From Pseudomonadota bacterium (GTDB lineage: Bacteria; Pseudomonadota; Alphaproteobacteria; CADEGL01): a DNA stretch of 38,094 nucleotides. A model generated the notes under the pieces. That model did no database searches. It saw only the letters and a list, made by a program, of their open reading frames with translations, and was not told the DNA's origin. Positions 9,506 to 17,702 of the stretch are shown here, piece by piece; position 1 is the first letter of the stretch; the number at the start of each line of letters is the position of its first letter. The stretch is taken from assembly GCA_027619995.1 (NCBI GenBank), contig JAQCGR010000003.1:1-38094 (forward strand). The letters are read 5' to 3'. The position numbers and the translations under genes were made by a program.

Positions 9506-9588
9506 CCCCTCACCTTCCCACCGCTTCCTCTCCCCGAGGAGAGGGGTTCTTGCTCCCTCTCCCATCGGGAGAGATCTGGGGTGAGGGG
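9506..9588. repeat. intergenic multi-hairpin palindromic repeat (REP/BIME-like)
   Basis: Outer inverted repeat CCCCTCACC...GGTGAGGGG; inner CCTCTCCCCGAGGAGAGG and CTCTCCCATCGGGAGAG; lies between the convergent SDR and FAD oxidoreductase genes. Confidence 0.7.
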
Positions 9589-9605
9589 AGAAAAAGCCTT
9601 TTCGG

Positions 9606-10997
9606 CTATCCCGCCTTGGCGCGGAAGGCCGGCGCGGCGAGGGCACCGAGGGTCACCGGCTTGAAGGGCGGGCGCGGGCGATATGCCGGCACTTCGGCAT
9701 CGTCCAGCCCCCGAGTCTCGGCAATCAGGGCCGAAACGGTGGGGGCGCACAGCCGCCCCTGGCATGGCCCCATCCCGCAGCGAGTATAGGCCTTGGCCTG
9801 GGTCAGGCCGAGCGCGCCCATGCGTGCCGCCTGGCGCACCTGGCCCGCCGTCACCTCTTCGCAGCGGCAGACGATGGTGTCGTCCGCGGCAGGCACCCGC
9901 TGGCTCCGGGCGGGCCGGTAGAGACGATCGAGAAAAGCCCGCGCGCCCGCGACAGATTTCAAGGCGCCGCGCGCCTCGGCGACGCCGGCCTGATCCAACC
10001 CGTCCTTGCCCAGAGCCATCGCCGCCCCATGGGCGGCCAGCAGGCCCAGATGTTCCGCCGCCTCCGCGCCCCAGATGCCCGCACCGTCGCCGGCGACCGA
10101 GAAGCCCGGCTTGTCGGCCCGGCCCCAATCGTCGAGCCGCGGCTGCCACCATTGCTGGATGTCGTTCCAGCCATGCTCCAGCCCCAGGGCGAGGGAGATA
10201 TGGGTGTTCGGAATGACCCCTTCATGCAACAGGACGAGGGGCGTCTGGATGGTCTGGCGCCGTCCGCCTTTTTGGAAGGTCACGGCCTCGGCTGCGCCTT
10301 CGCCTTCGATGCGCACATCGGTCACGCCGCGAATGCGCCGCACCCGGGCGGATCGCAGATCGCGCAGCCAGCGCCGGCCCTTGGCCAGGAGACGGCCCTG
10401 GCTCAGCATGCCCGACGCATGGGGCAGCGCAGACCAGAGATTCGACCGCGGCACGGTTTCCAGAATCGCGCCGATCTGCGCCCCGGCCTTCAGATACTGC
10501 CAGGCGACGAGATAGAGCAGCGGGCCGCCGCCGACGAGCACCGCCGGCTGGTCGGGCACATAGCCGCCGGTCTTGAGCAGAATCTGCGCCGCGCCCACGG
10601 TCATCACCCCGGGCAGGGTCCAGCCGGGCACCGGAACGGGCCGCTCGATCGCGCCCGTGGCGAGCAGGACATGGCGCGCCTGCACCTCGGCGGAACGTCC
10701 GTCGCGCAGAAAGGCGATCTCGCCCCCTGCCATCACGTCCCAGACCGTCGCGCCCGGGCGATAGTCGATATCGGCGGCGCGGAATTTTTCGATCAGCTCC
10801 ATGCCATGGGCGTAATCCTCGCCCAGAGCCTCCAGCACCTCCGGAGTCGGCTGGGCCGGGTTGCGGTAGATCTGGCCGCCGGGCCGGGGCTGTTCGTCGA
10901 GCAGGCCGACCTTGAGTCCGAGACGCGTGGCGGCCATGGCCGCCGACATGCCGGCCGGGCCCGCGCCGATCACCGCCAGATCCCAATTGGCGCTCAT
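9606..10997 (-). CDS. FAD/NAD(P)-dependent oxidoreductase with BFD-like [2Fe-2S] C-terminus (HcnB / opine oxidase subunit A-like)
   Basis: Starts at internal Met of the 506 aa ORF: MSANWDLAVIGAGPAGMSAAMAATRLG; second nucleotide-binding motif ALLATGAIERPVPVPGWTLPGVMTVGAAQ; C-terminal VCRCEEVTAGQVRQAARMGALGLTQAKAYTRCGMGPCQGRLC. ATGA overlap with upstream gene. Confidence 0.9.
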   Translation of the reverse strand: MSANWDLAVIGAGPAGMSAAMAATRLGLKVGLLDEQPRPGGQIYRNPAQPTPEVLEALGEDYAHGMELIEKFRAADIDYRPGATVWDVMAGGEIAFLRDGRSAEVQARHVLLATGAIERPVPVPGWTLPGVMTVGAAQILLKTGGYVPDQPAVLVGGGPLLYLVAWQYLKAGAQIGAILETVPRSNLWSALPHASGMLSQGRLLAKGRRWLRDLRSARVRRIRGVTDVRIEGEGAAEAVTFQKGGRRQTIQTPLVLLHEGVIPNTHISLALGLEHGWNDIQQWWQPRLDDWGRADKPGFSVAGDGAGIWGAEAAEHLGLLAAHGAAMALGKDGLDQAGVAEARGALKSVAGARAFLDRLYRPARSQRVPAADDTIVCRCEEVTAGQVRQAARMGALGLTQAKAYTRCGMGPCQGRLCAPTVSALIAETRGLDDAEVPAYRPRPPFKPVTLGALAAPAFRAKAG

Positions 10998-11293
10998 CCG
11001 CCGATCCTCCGTGCGCCGACCTGGCGTTCGATCCGCATGCCGTCGCGAATCTCCGTCATGCAGGCCTGCCGGTTGGGCGCGCCGTCGATCATGACCAGGC
11101 AATCGAAGCAGACGCCCATCATGCAATAGGGGCCGCGCGGCGCACCGGTTATCGGCGTTGTCCGTCCCGTGGCTTCGCCGGCCGCGACCAGAGCCGCCGC
11201 CGCCGTTTCGCCCCGGGGCAGAGTCACGGGCTTGCCGCCGACGGTCACCGTGACCGTCTCGACCGGGCTGGCAGTCTCGAGCCTACGAAACAT
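10994..11293 (-). CDS. (2Fe-2S)-binding protein (HcnA-like small subunit)
   Basis: 99 aa; plant-type ferredoxin-like fold region with Cys cluster GPYCMMGVCFDCLVMIDGAPNRQACMTEIRDGM. Confidence 0.88.
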   Translation of the reverse strand: MFRRLETASPVETVTVTVGGKPVTLPRGETAAAALVAAGEATGRTTPITGAPRGPYCMMGVCFDCLVMIDGAPNRQACMTEIRDGMRIERQVGARRIGG

Positions 11294-12404
11294 GGAACCG
11301 CTCCGGCCCCAGCTTGGCGATCGCCTCAGGCCTGTCGGCGCCCATCAGCCAGCCGCCCAGCTCGTTGGCATGGGCCGCAGCCAGGGTCACGCCGCTATGG
11401 CAGATCGTGGCGAAGGCGCCGGGACATTCCTCGGAGGCGGCATAGATCGGCAGGCCGTCCGGCGACAGCACCCGCAGGGCCGCCCAGGCGCGCACCACCG
11501 GCACATCGCGCAGGATCGGAAAGGCCGTGACGGCGCGGGCTGCGATATCGGAGATCACGCTGGTATCCGTGGAAGTGTCGAACCCGACATCTTCCTTGGA
11601 ATCACCCATGATGATCGAGCCTTCGACGGTCTGGCGCATGTTCTGGGTCGGCAGGCGCATGAAGGGGGCGACCCTTTCGGTCACCAGGATCTCGCCGCGC
11701 TGGGGATTGAGGGGAATTTCCATCCCGACCTGACGCGCGAGGCCCGGCGTCATATTGCCCGCCGCGATGACGACGCGCGGCGCCTCATAGGTGCCGTGGC
11801 GGGTCTCCACCCGGAAGATGCCGTCCCTATGCGCGATCGAGGCGACGGCATGATCCGGGCGGTAGACACCGCCCAGCTTGTCGAAACCTTGATGCACCGC
11901 GCGCAGCGTGAAAAGCGGATTGGCAGTGCCATCATAGGGCGTGAAGGACGCGCCATAGACCGAATCGCCGGCTTCGGGCACCAGTTCGCGCAATTCCTGC
12001 AGGCGCAGCATCTTGTATTCGAAGCCGCGATTGCCGGCGTCGCGCCGATGGCGCTCCATCAGGGACCGGCGATCGAGGAATTCCGACTCGCTCAGGCACA
12101 GAGTCAGGCCGCCGTTGTTTTCGTGATGGGTGTCGACGCCCGTCCGGGCCTTCAACTCCGCCGCGAAATCGGCCCAACGCTCCTGGCTGTTGCGGGTCCA
12201 ATGGGTGTAATGGGGCGCCCCGTCGCCCTTGCTCTGCACCCAGACCAGGCCGAAATTGCCGCGCGTCGCGCGGAACGCGCGGTCGCCTTCGTCCAGCAGC
12301 ATGACCCGCGAGGCATGGCGGGTCAGCCCATAGGCAATGGCCGAGCCGACGAGCCCGCCGCCGACCACGATGATGTCTGCCTGTCTGTCGCGTATGTCTG
12401 TCAT
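11283..12404 (-). CDS. FAD-dependent amino acid/amine oxidase (DAO family; HcnC / SoxB-like subunit)
   Basis: Start chosen at internal MTDIRDRQADIIVVGGGLVGSAIAYGLTRHASRVMLLDEGDRA (ORF track extends to 12449); DAO family layout; 11 nt overlap with the ferredoxin-like gene. Confidence 0.88.
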   Translation of the reverse strand: MTDIRDRQADIIVVGGGLVGSAIAYGLTRHASRVMLLDEGDRAFRATRGNFGLVWVQSKGDGAPHYTHWTRNSQERWADFAAELKARTGVDTHHENNGGLTLCLSESEFLDRRSLMERHRRDAGNRGFEYKMLRLQELRELVPEAGDSVYGASFTPYDGTANPLFTLRAVHQGFDKLGGVYRPDHAVASIAHRDGIFRVETRHGTYEAPRVVIAAGNMTPGLARQVGMEIPLNPQRGEILVTERVAPFMRLPTQNMRQTVEGSIIMGDSKEDVGFDTSTDTSVISDIAARAVTAFPILRDVPVVRAWAALRVLSPDGLPIYAASEECPGAFATICHSGVTLAAAHANELGGWLMGADRPEAIAKLGPERFHVS

Positions 12405-12451
12405 GCGTGGTGGCGGAGAGTAGGCGAGAGCGCAGCCGTTGAACAGCATCC

Positions 12452-12463
12452 AGACACATGTCT
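12452..12463. promoter_or_regulatory. candidate operator palindrome AGACA-CA-TGTCT in the divergent intergenic region
   Basis: Perfect 5+5 bp inverted repeat with 2 nt spacer between the divergent starts at 12404(-) and 12509(+). Confidence 0.3.
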
Positions 12464-12508
12464 AACTTGGCGCATGTTTTTCAGGCCGGTGAGAGAGGGA
12501 ACGCCGCC

Positions 12509-13663
12509 ATGACTCTGCCCCAGGATCTGCTAGATCCCAAACATTACGCTGCCGCCCGACGCCCGGTGGAGGAAGCCTCCACCCTGCCGCCCTGGGCCTA
12601 TTATTCGCCCCGTTTCTATGAGGCGGAGCGCGAGCGCATCTTCTTGCGCGCCTGGAATTTCGTCGGCCATTGGGATCGCATTCCCAATCCGGGCGATTAC
12701 GCCGCCTTCGATCTGGCCGGCATTCCCCTGATCCTGGTACGCGGGCGCGACGGCAAGCCGCGCGCCTTCGCCAATTCCTGCCGCCATCGCGGGGCCGAAC
12801 TGGTCCAGGGCGAGGGCAAGTGCAACGGTTTCGCCTGCCCCTATCACGGCTGGGCCTACGGCCTGGACGGCGCCCTGCGCGGCGCGCCCGGGATGGAGCG
12901 CACGGCCGGTTTCGACAAGGCCGATTGGGGGCTCAAGCCGATCCGGCTGGAGACCATGGGCGCCTATATGTTCATCAATTTCGATGCCGATGCCGCGCCC
13001 CTCTCGGATTGGTTCGGCGATCTGCCGGAGCTGTTGGGCCCCTATGCCCTGGAGGACACGGTGCTGGCCCGGCGCACGGAATACGACGTGGCCTGCAACT
13101 GGAAGGTCTATGTCGAAAATTTCATGGACTACTACCACACGCCGACGGTCCATAAGACGTCACTCGCCGCCACCGACCTCTCGGCCTATCACCAGAATCC
13201 GCCGGACACCTGGGTCGGCAAGGGCGAGTACCTGACCCTCTATGCCGTGCACAAGGGCAGCGCGGCTTTGCTCAAGGGCGCGAAGGGCTTTCCCGACAGG
13301 ACGACCCTGACCGGCCCCTCGGCCATCGGCTCGACCTATGTCTGCGGCTTTCCCAACGCCCTGATGGCGAATACCAAGGATTGCTCCTGGTATGTCGAGA
13401 TCCACCCGACCGGCCCTACCACGATGCGCCTGGCCCTGGGCGCGGTCTTCCCGAAGGAGACTGCGGAGCGGCCGGATTTCGACGAGGTGGTGCAACAGTA
13501 TTTCAAGCGGCTGGACGTAGGGGTCGCCGAGGACAACGCGATCAACGAAGTGCAGCAGCGCGGCGTCTCCTCTCCCCTGGCCGAAGCCGGCCGGGTCTCG
13601 ATCATGGAGACGGCCAGCCATCTCCACCGCAACTGGGTGCTCGACCGGGTGATCGGGAACTAG
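12509..13663 (+). CDS. Rieske non-heme iron oxygenase alpha subunit (aromatic-ring/quaternary-amine hydroxylating family)
   Basis: Rieske motif SCRHRGAELVQGEGKCNGFACPYHGWAYGLDG; catalytic iron site NWKVYVENFMDYYHTPTVH. Start at internal Met MTLPQDLLDPKHY. Confidence 0.92.
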   Translation: MTLPQDLLDPKHYAAARRPVEEASTLPPWAYYSPRFYEAERERIFLRAWNFVGHWDRIPNPGDYAAFDLAGIPLILVRGRDGKPRAFANSCRHRGAELVQGEGKCNGFACPYHGWAYGLDGALRGAPGMERTAGFDKADWGLKPIRLETMGAYMFINFDADAAPLSDWFGDLPELLGPYALEDTVLARRTEYDVACNWKVYVENFMDYYHTPTVHKTSLAATDLSAYHQNPPDTWVGKGEYLTLYAVHKGSAALLKGAKGFPDRTTLTGPSAIGSTYVCGFPNALMANTKDCSWYVEIHPTGPTTMRLALGAVFPKETAERPDFDEVVQQYFKRLDVGVAEDNAINEVQQRGVSSPLAEAGRVSIMETASHLHRNWVLDRVIGN

Positions 13664-13707
13664 GGCCGCATTCACACCCAAGCAAAGCATAACAAGGAGG
13701 CACCATC

Positions 13708-14175
13708 GTGGCCGGCCGCATCGAAGCGCGCTTGAAGGAATTGGGCATCACCCTGCCGCCGCCGGCCCGGGCGCTCGGCAGCTATGTCCCCTATGTCCGA
13801 ACCGGCAACCAAGTCTGGATTACCCAGGGCCCCATCCTGGGCGAAGAGCTGCATTTCGAAGGCAAGCTGGGCCGGGAATTCGGCGTCGAGGAAGGTCAGG
13901 CCTGCGCGCGAATGGTGATGCTCAACATCATCACCTGCCTCCGGCAGGCCTGCGGCGGCGATCTCGACCGGGTCGTGCGCGCCATCCGCTGCGTCGGCGT
14001 GATGAATGCGACGGAAGATTTCACCCAGCATAGCCAGGTGATGAACGGCGCCTCCGACCTGCTGGTCGAGATTTTCGGCGAAAAGGGCCGCCACGCCCGC
14101 CTGGCCTATGGCTGTTCCTCGCTGCCAGCCGATCTCGCCGTCGATATCGAGGCGATTTTCGAGGTCGAAACATAG
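13708..14175 (+). CDS. RidA family protein (YjgF/YER057c/UK114)
   Basis: 155 aa; RIEARLKELGITLPPPARALGSYVPYVRTGNQVWITQGPI and C-terminal YGCSSLPADLAVDIEAIFEV are typical of the RidA subgroup. Confidence 0.88.
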   Translation: MAGRIEARLKELGITLPPPARALGSYVPYVRTGNQVWITQGPILGEELHFEGKLGREFGVEEGQACARMVMLNIITCLRQACGGDLDRVVRAIRCVGVMNATEDFTQHSQVMNGASDLLVEIFGEKGRHARLAYGCSSLPADLAVDIEAIFEVET

Positions 14176-14266
14176 GCCTGTTGCGGCGCCGACCGTTGAC
14201 CGGCGCGCCCGACAGGTTTAGCCATTAGGGGACGTTTCCGCTTCTGGTTGCCGAGGGAGAAAAACC

Positions 14267-15052
14267 ATGGGCTCCGTGACTGCCATGACCATCGACCGTT
14301 CGATGAAGGGTCGCGTCAGCGACGCCGAATGGGAAACACGCGTGAATCTGGCCGCCTGCTATCGGCTGCTGGCCCATCACGAGATGACCGACAACACGGC
14401 CACCCATATCTCGGCGCGGGTCCCGGACGAGCAGGACACCTTCCTGCTCAATCCATATGGTCTTCTATTCGACGAGATCACGGCCTCGTCCCTGGTCAAG
14501 ATCAACCACAAGGGCGAAATCGTCGACGGCTCGACCTTCCCCTATAACGAAGCCGGCTTCTGCATCCATTCCGGCGTACTCTCGGGCCGACCCGAGATCA
14601 ACAGCGTGCTGCACACCCATTCCAACGCGGGCATGGCGGTGGCGGCGCAGAAATGCGGATTGCTGCCGCTCTCCCAGACGGCACTGCGCTTCTACAACAA
14701 CACCGCCTATCACGATTACGAGGGCATCGCCGACGATCTCGACGAGCAGCGTCGCCTGCAGCGGGATCTGGGCGACAACTACGTCATGATCCTCAAGCAT
14801 CACGGCCTGCTGACAGTCGGTCGCAGCGTGGCCGAGGCATTCCTGATGGTCTGGGACCTGGAAAAAGCCTGCCAGTCGCAGATCTGGGCCATGGCCGGCG
14901 GCATGGAAAATGTCGATATCCCGCCCGAAGAGGTCTGCCAGCGCACGGCCGACCAGTACAAGCGCTACTACGGCAACAAGCCGGCGGGCGAGGCGGCATG
15001 GCCCGCGCATCTCCGCATGCTCGACCGGATGGACCCCAGCTACCGAGATTGA
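14267..15052 (+). CDS. class II aldolase/adducin family protein
   Basis: 261 aa; NTATHISARVPD, VLHTHSNAGMAVAA, ILKHHGLLTVGRSVAEAF. Confidence 0.92.
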   Translation: MGSVTAMTIDRSMKGRVSDAEWETRVNLAACYRLLAHHEMTDNTATHISARVPDEQDTFLLNPYGLLFDEITASSLVKINHKGEIVDGSTFPYNEAGFCIHSGVLSGRPEINSVLHTHSNAGMAVAAQKCGLLPLSQTALRFYNNTAYHDYEGIADDLDEQRRLQRDLGDNYVMILKHHGLLTVGRSVAEAFLMVWDLEKACQSQIWAMAGGMENVDIPPEEVCQRTADQYKRYYGNKPAGEAAWPAHLRMLDRMDPSYRD

Positions 15053-15057
15053 TCAAA

Positions 15058-15083
15058 GGACGGCCGCCACACGGCGGCCGTCC
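15058..15083 (+). terminator. strong GC hairpin after the aldolase gene (possible terminator)
   Basis: Perfect 11 bp stem GGACGGCCGCC-ACAC-GGCGGCCGTCC; no clear downstream T-tract. Confidence 0.45.
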
Positions 15084-15118
15084 GGTTTCGGGAAGCGCCC
15101 GGCTTCAAGGAGCGAGTT

Positions 15119-16129
15119 ATGGAATACCGACGGCTCGGCAATAGCGGCCTTCGGGTCTCGCCCATTTGCCTTGGCACCATGATGTTCGGCCTGCGCACGA
15201 CGCCGGCGGTGGCCGGGCGCATCATGGACAAGGCCCGGTCCGCGGGGATCAATTTCCTCGACACCGCCGATGTCTATTCCAAGGGCAAATCGGAAGAGAT
15301 TCTCGGCCGACTGATCGCCAAGGACCGTGACGACTGGGTCCTCGCGACCAAGGTCGCCGCCAATTGGTCCGCCCGGCCGAATGAATCCGGCTCCGGCCGA
15401 AAATGGGTCGAGCGCGCGCTGGAAGCCAGCCTCAAACGACTCAAGACCGACTACATCGACCTCTACTATCTGCACAAGGACGATTCTGGCACGCCGATGG
15501 AGGAGACGGTGGCGGTCATGGCCGATGCCATCCGGGCCGGCAAGATCCGCTATTGGGGCCTCAGCAATTTTGCGAGCTGGCGCGTGGCGCAGGCCTGCGA
15601 GACGGCGGACCGGCTGGGCGCGCCCCGGCCGATCGCGAGCCAACCCTATTACAACGCCATGAACCGCATGCCCGAGGCCGAGCATCTGCCGGCCTGCGCC
15701 TCCTACGGTTTGGGGGTCGTGCCGTATAGCCCGGTGGCGCGCGGCGTATTGACCGGCAAGTACCCGGTCGATGGCCCGCCGCCCAAGGGCACCCGCGCCG
15801 GCCATGCCGACAAGCGCATGATGGAGGCGGAATACCGCCGCGAATCCCTGGAAATCGCGCAGATCGTCGTCGCCCATGCCGAGCGGCGCGGCATGACCCC
15901 GGTCCAATACGCGACCCTCTGGGTGCTCAACAACCGCCTCATAACCTCGGTGATCGCCGGGCCACGCACCACGGCGCAATGGACCGAATATCTACGCGCC
16001 CTGGACCAGGAATTCACCGCCGAGGACGAGGCGCTGATCGATTCCCTGGTCCCGTCGGGCCACCCGTCGACCCCCGGCTATACCGATCCAAACAATCCGG
16101 TCATCGGGCGCGCGGTAAGGACGGGTTAG
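15119..16129 (+). CDS. aldo/keto reductase
   Basis: 336 aa; MEYRRLGNSGLRVSPICLGTMMFG, FLDTADVYSKGKSEEILGRLI, DYIDLYYLHKDD, RYWGLSNF. Confidence 0.93.
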   Translation: MEYRRLGNSGLRVSPICLGTMMFGLRTTPAVAGRIMDKARSAGINFLDTADVYSKGKSEEILGRLIAKDRDDWVLATKVAANWSARPNESGSGRKWVERALEASLKRLKTDYIDLYYLHKDDSGTPMEETVAVMADAIRAGKIRYWGLSNFASWRVAQACETADRLGAPRPIASQPYYNAMNRMPEAEHLPACASYGLGVVPYSPVARGVLTGKYPVDGPPPKGTRAGHADKRMMEAEYRRESLEIAQIVVAHAERRGMTPVQYATLWVLNNRLITSVIAGPRTTAQWTEYLRALDQEFTAEDEALIDSLVPSGHPSTPGYTDPNNPVIGRAVRTG

Positions 16130-16135
16130 TCCCCC

Positions 16136-17701
16136 TCAGCCGCTCACCCCGTGCCGATGCGCGATGATGGCGAGGTAGTCGTTCACCTCCTTGTCGATCC
16201 GCGCTTCGTCCCAACCCAGGATATCCGAAACCGAATCGGCCGCGACCCGCGCGCCCTCGCGCGCCATGGTCTCGGTCCAGCCCGCGCCGACCCGGCGGAA
16301 CAGCAGGTCTTCCAGGGTCACCGGCTGTTCGTGTTCGGCCGCATGGCGCAGATCGGCGATGCGCACACCATCCCAATGGTTCAGCAGGGTCGGCGAATCG
16401 AGCGCTTCGGGATAGGGCTTGGCGTCGTAGGAAATCTGCTGCGCCGTGCCCGAGGGCCGGATCTTGCCCTTGACCGCCTCCGAGAGCTGCTTGCCGGCCA
16501 GCCGGTGGGATTGGATCGGCGATGAGGTCATGTTGAAGACATTGGGCATGCCCTCGGCCGTGAGATCGTGGATGCGGTGGCCGCGCAGGCCCATCGGCTC
16601 GTCCGCCGAATAGGTCAGCGGCCGCACCCCGGCCCAGCTGAAGCAGACATCCTCGCGCTTGACCCCCGCGCCCGGGATCAGGTCGTTGACCTCGTTGACC
16701 AGGAAGCGGATTTCGTCCTCCTCGGCGCGGATATCGTCGATATCCCCCTCATAGGCCACGTCGGTCGGCCCGGCGTAATGCATGCCGCGCCAGGGAATGA
16801 CGTAGAAGGGCTCGCGCGTCGTCGTATGGGTGCAGATCGCCAAGCCGTCGCATTCGGGCGGCAGGCGAAACATGATGTGAATGCCCTTGGTGCCCATGAT
16901 GCGCCGGCCCACGGTTTCCGATCCCAACTTGTTGACCCGATCGGTCCAGATGCCGGTGGTGTTGAGCACGGATTTGGCCACGACCTTGGCGGTGCCGCCG
17001 CCGAAGCCGTCCTCCAGCCCGATGCGCCAGAGATCGCCGTCGTGCTTCAACTCGGTCACGACCGTGTGGTTGCGCGCGATGGCGCCCATGCGCTGGGCGT
17101 CGAGGATCGTGTCCATGACGATCCGCTCGGGCCATTCGTAGCGGAATTCCTTCCAGCTATGGACCGAGAGCAGATCCTCGGGCCGGCGCAGCCATTTGAG
17201 CAGGGGCTGGCGCAGAGCCTCGGCTCCCGACAAGCGGTCGATCTCCATCGGGATACCGCCCTTGGGGCCGACCGCCTCGACCAGGCGCATGCCGGCCGAG
17301 ACCTGCCAGGGCTTGTAGAAATCGCCTTTCCAGACCGGGAAATGGAAGCGGAAGCCGAACAGCCGTTGGGCCATGGTCGTGCCGATCTGGGTGCGCACGT
17401 TCATCGCGTCGCGCGCACGGCCCAGATTCTTGAGGAAGGTGCCGGGCTTGAGCAGCGGTTCCCAGACCGAGGGCTGGCGATAGCCCAACCCCTCGCCGGG
17501 CTCGATGAAGCGCAACCCGCAATGGAGCAAGCGGCTGGAGCGGCTGGAAGAACCGGTGGCGAAATCGTTCTTGTCGACGATCAGGACCGAATAGCCCTCC
17601 GCCGCCAGATGATGGGCGCCACTGGTGCCGTTGACCCCTGCGCCGACGACGACCACGTCAAATTCGCGGCCGTCGAGTTCCGAAAGCGGTTGGCGCGCCA
17701 T
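16136..17701 (-). CDS. glpD: glycerol-3-phosphate dehydrogenase/oxidase (FAD)
   Basis: Start at internal MARQPLSELDGREFDVVVVGAGVNGTSGAHHLAAEGYSVLIVDKNDFATGSSSRSSRLLHCGLRF; GIHIMFRLP, FSWAGVRPLTYS. Confidence 0.88.
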   Translation of the reverse strand: MARQPLSELDGREFDVVVVGAGVNGTSGAHHLAAEGYSVLIVDKNDFATGSSSRSSRLLHCGLRFIEPGEGLGYRQPSVWEPLLKPGTFLKNLGRARDAMNVRTQIGTTMAQRLFGFRFHFPVWKGDFYKPWQVSAGMRLVEAVGPKGGIPMEIDRLSGAEALRQPLLKWLRRPEDLLSVHSWKEFRYEWPERIVMDTILDAQRMGAIARNHTVVTELKHDGDLWRIGLEDGFGGGTAKVVAKSVLNTTGIWTDRVNKLGSETVGRRIMGTKGIHIMFRLPPECDGLAICTHTTTREPFYVIPWRGMHYAGPTDVAYEGDIDDIRAEEDEIRFLVNEVNDLIPGAGVKREDVCFSWAGVRPLTYSADEPMGLRGHRIHDLTAEGMPNVFNMTSSPIQSHRLAGKQLSEAVKGKIRPSGTAQQISYDAKPYPEALDSPTLLNHWDGVRIADLRHAAEHEQPVTLEDLLFRRVGAGWTETMAREGARVAADSVSDILGWDEARIDKEVNDYLAIIAHRHGVSG

Positions 17702-17702
17702 G

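Noticed and set aside
9606-12404. Hydrogen cyanide synthase (hcnABC)
   Set aside because: Domain layout matches, but the same layout serves opine oxidases and hydroxyproline dehydrogenases. Neighbours point to amine/amino-acid catabolism, so no cyanide function is claimed.
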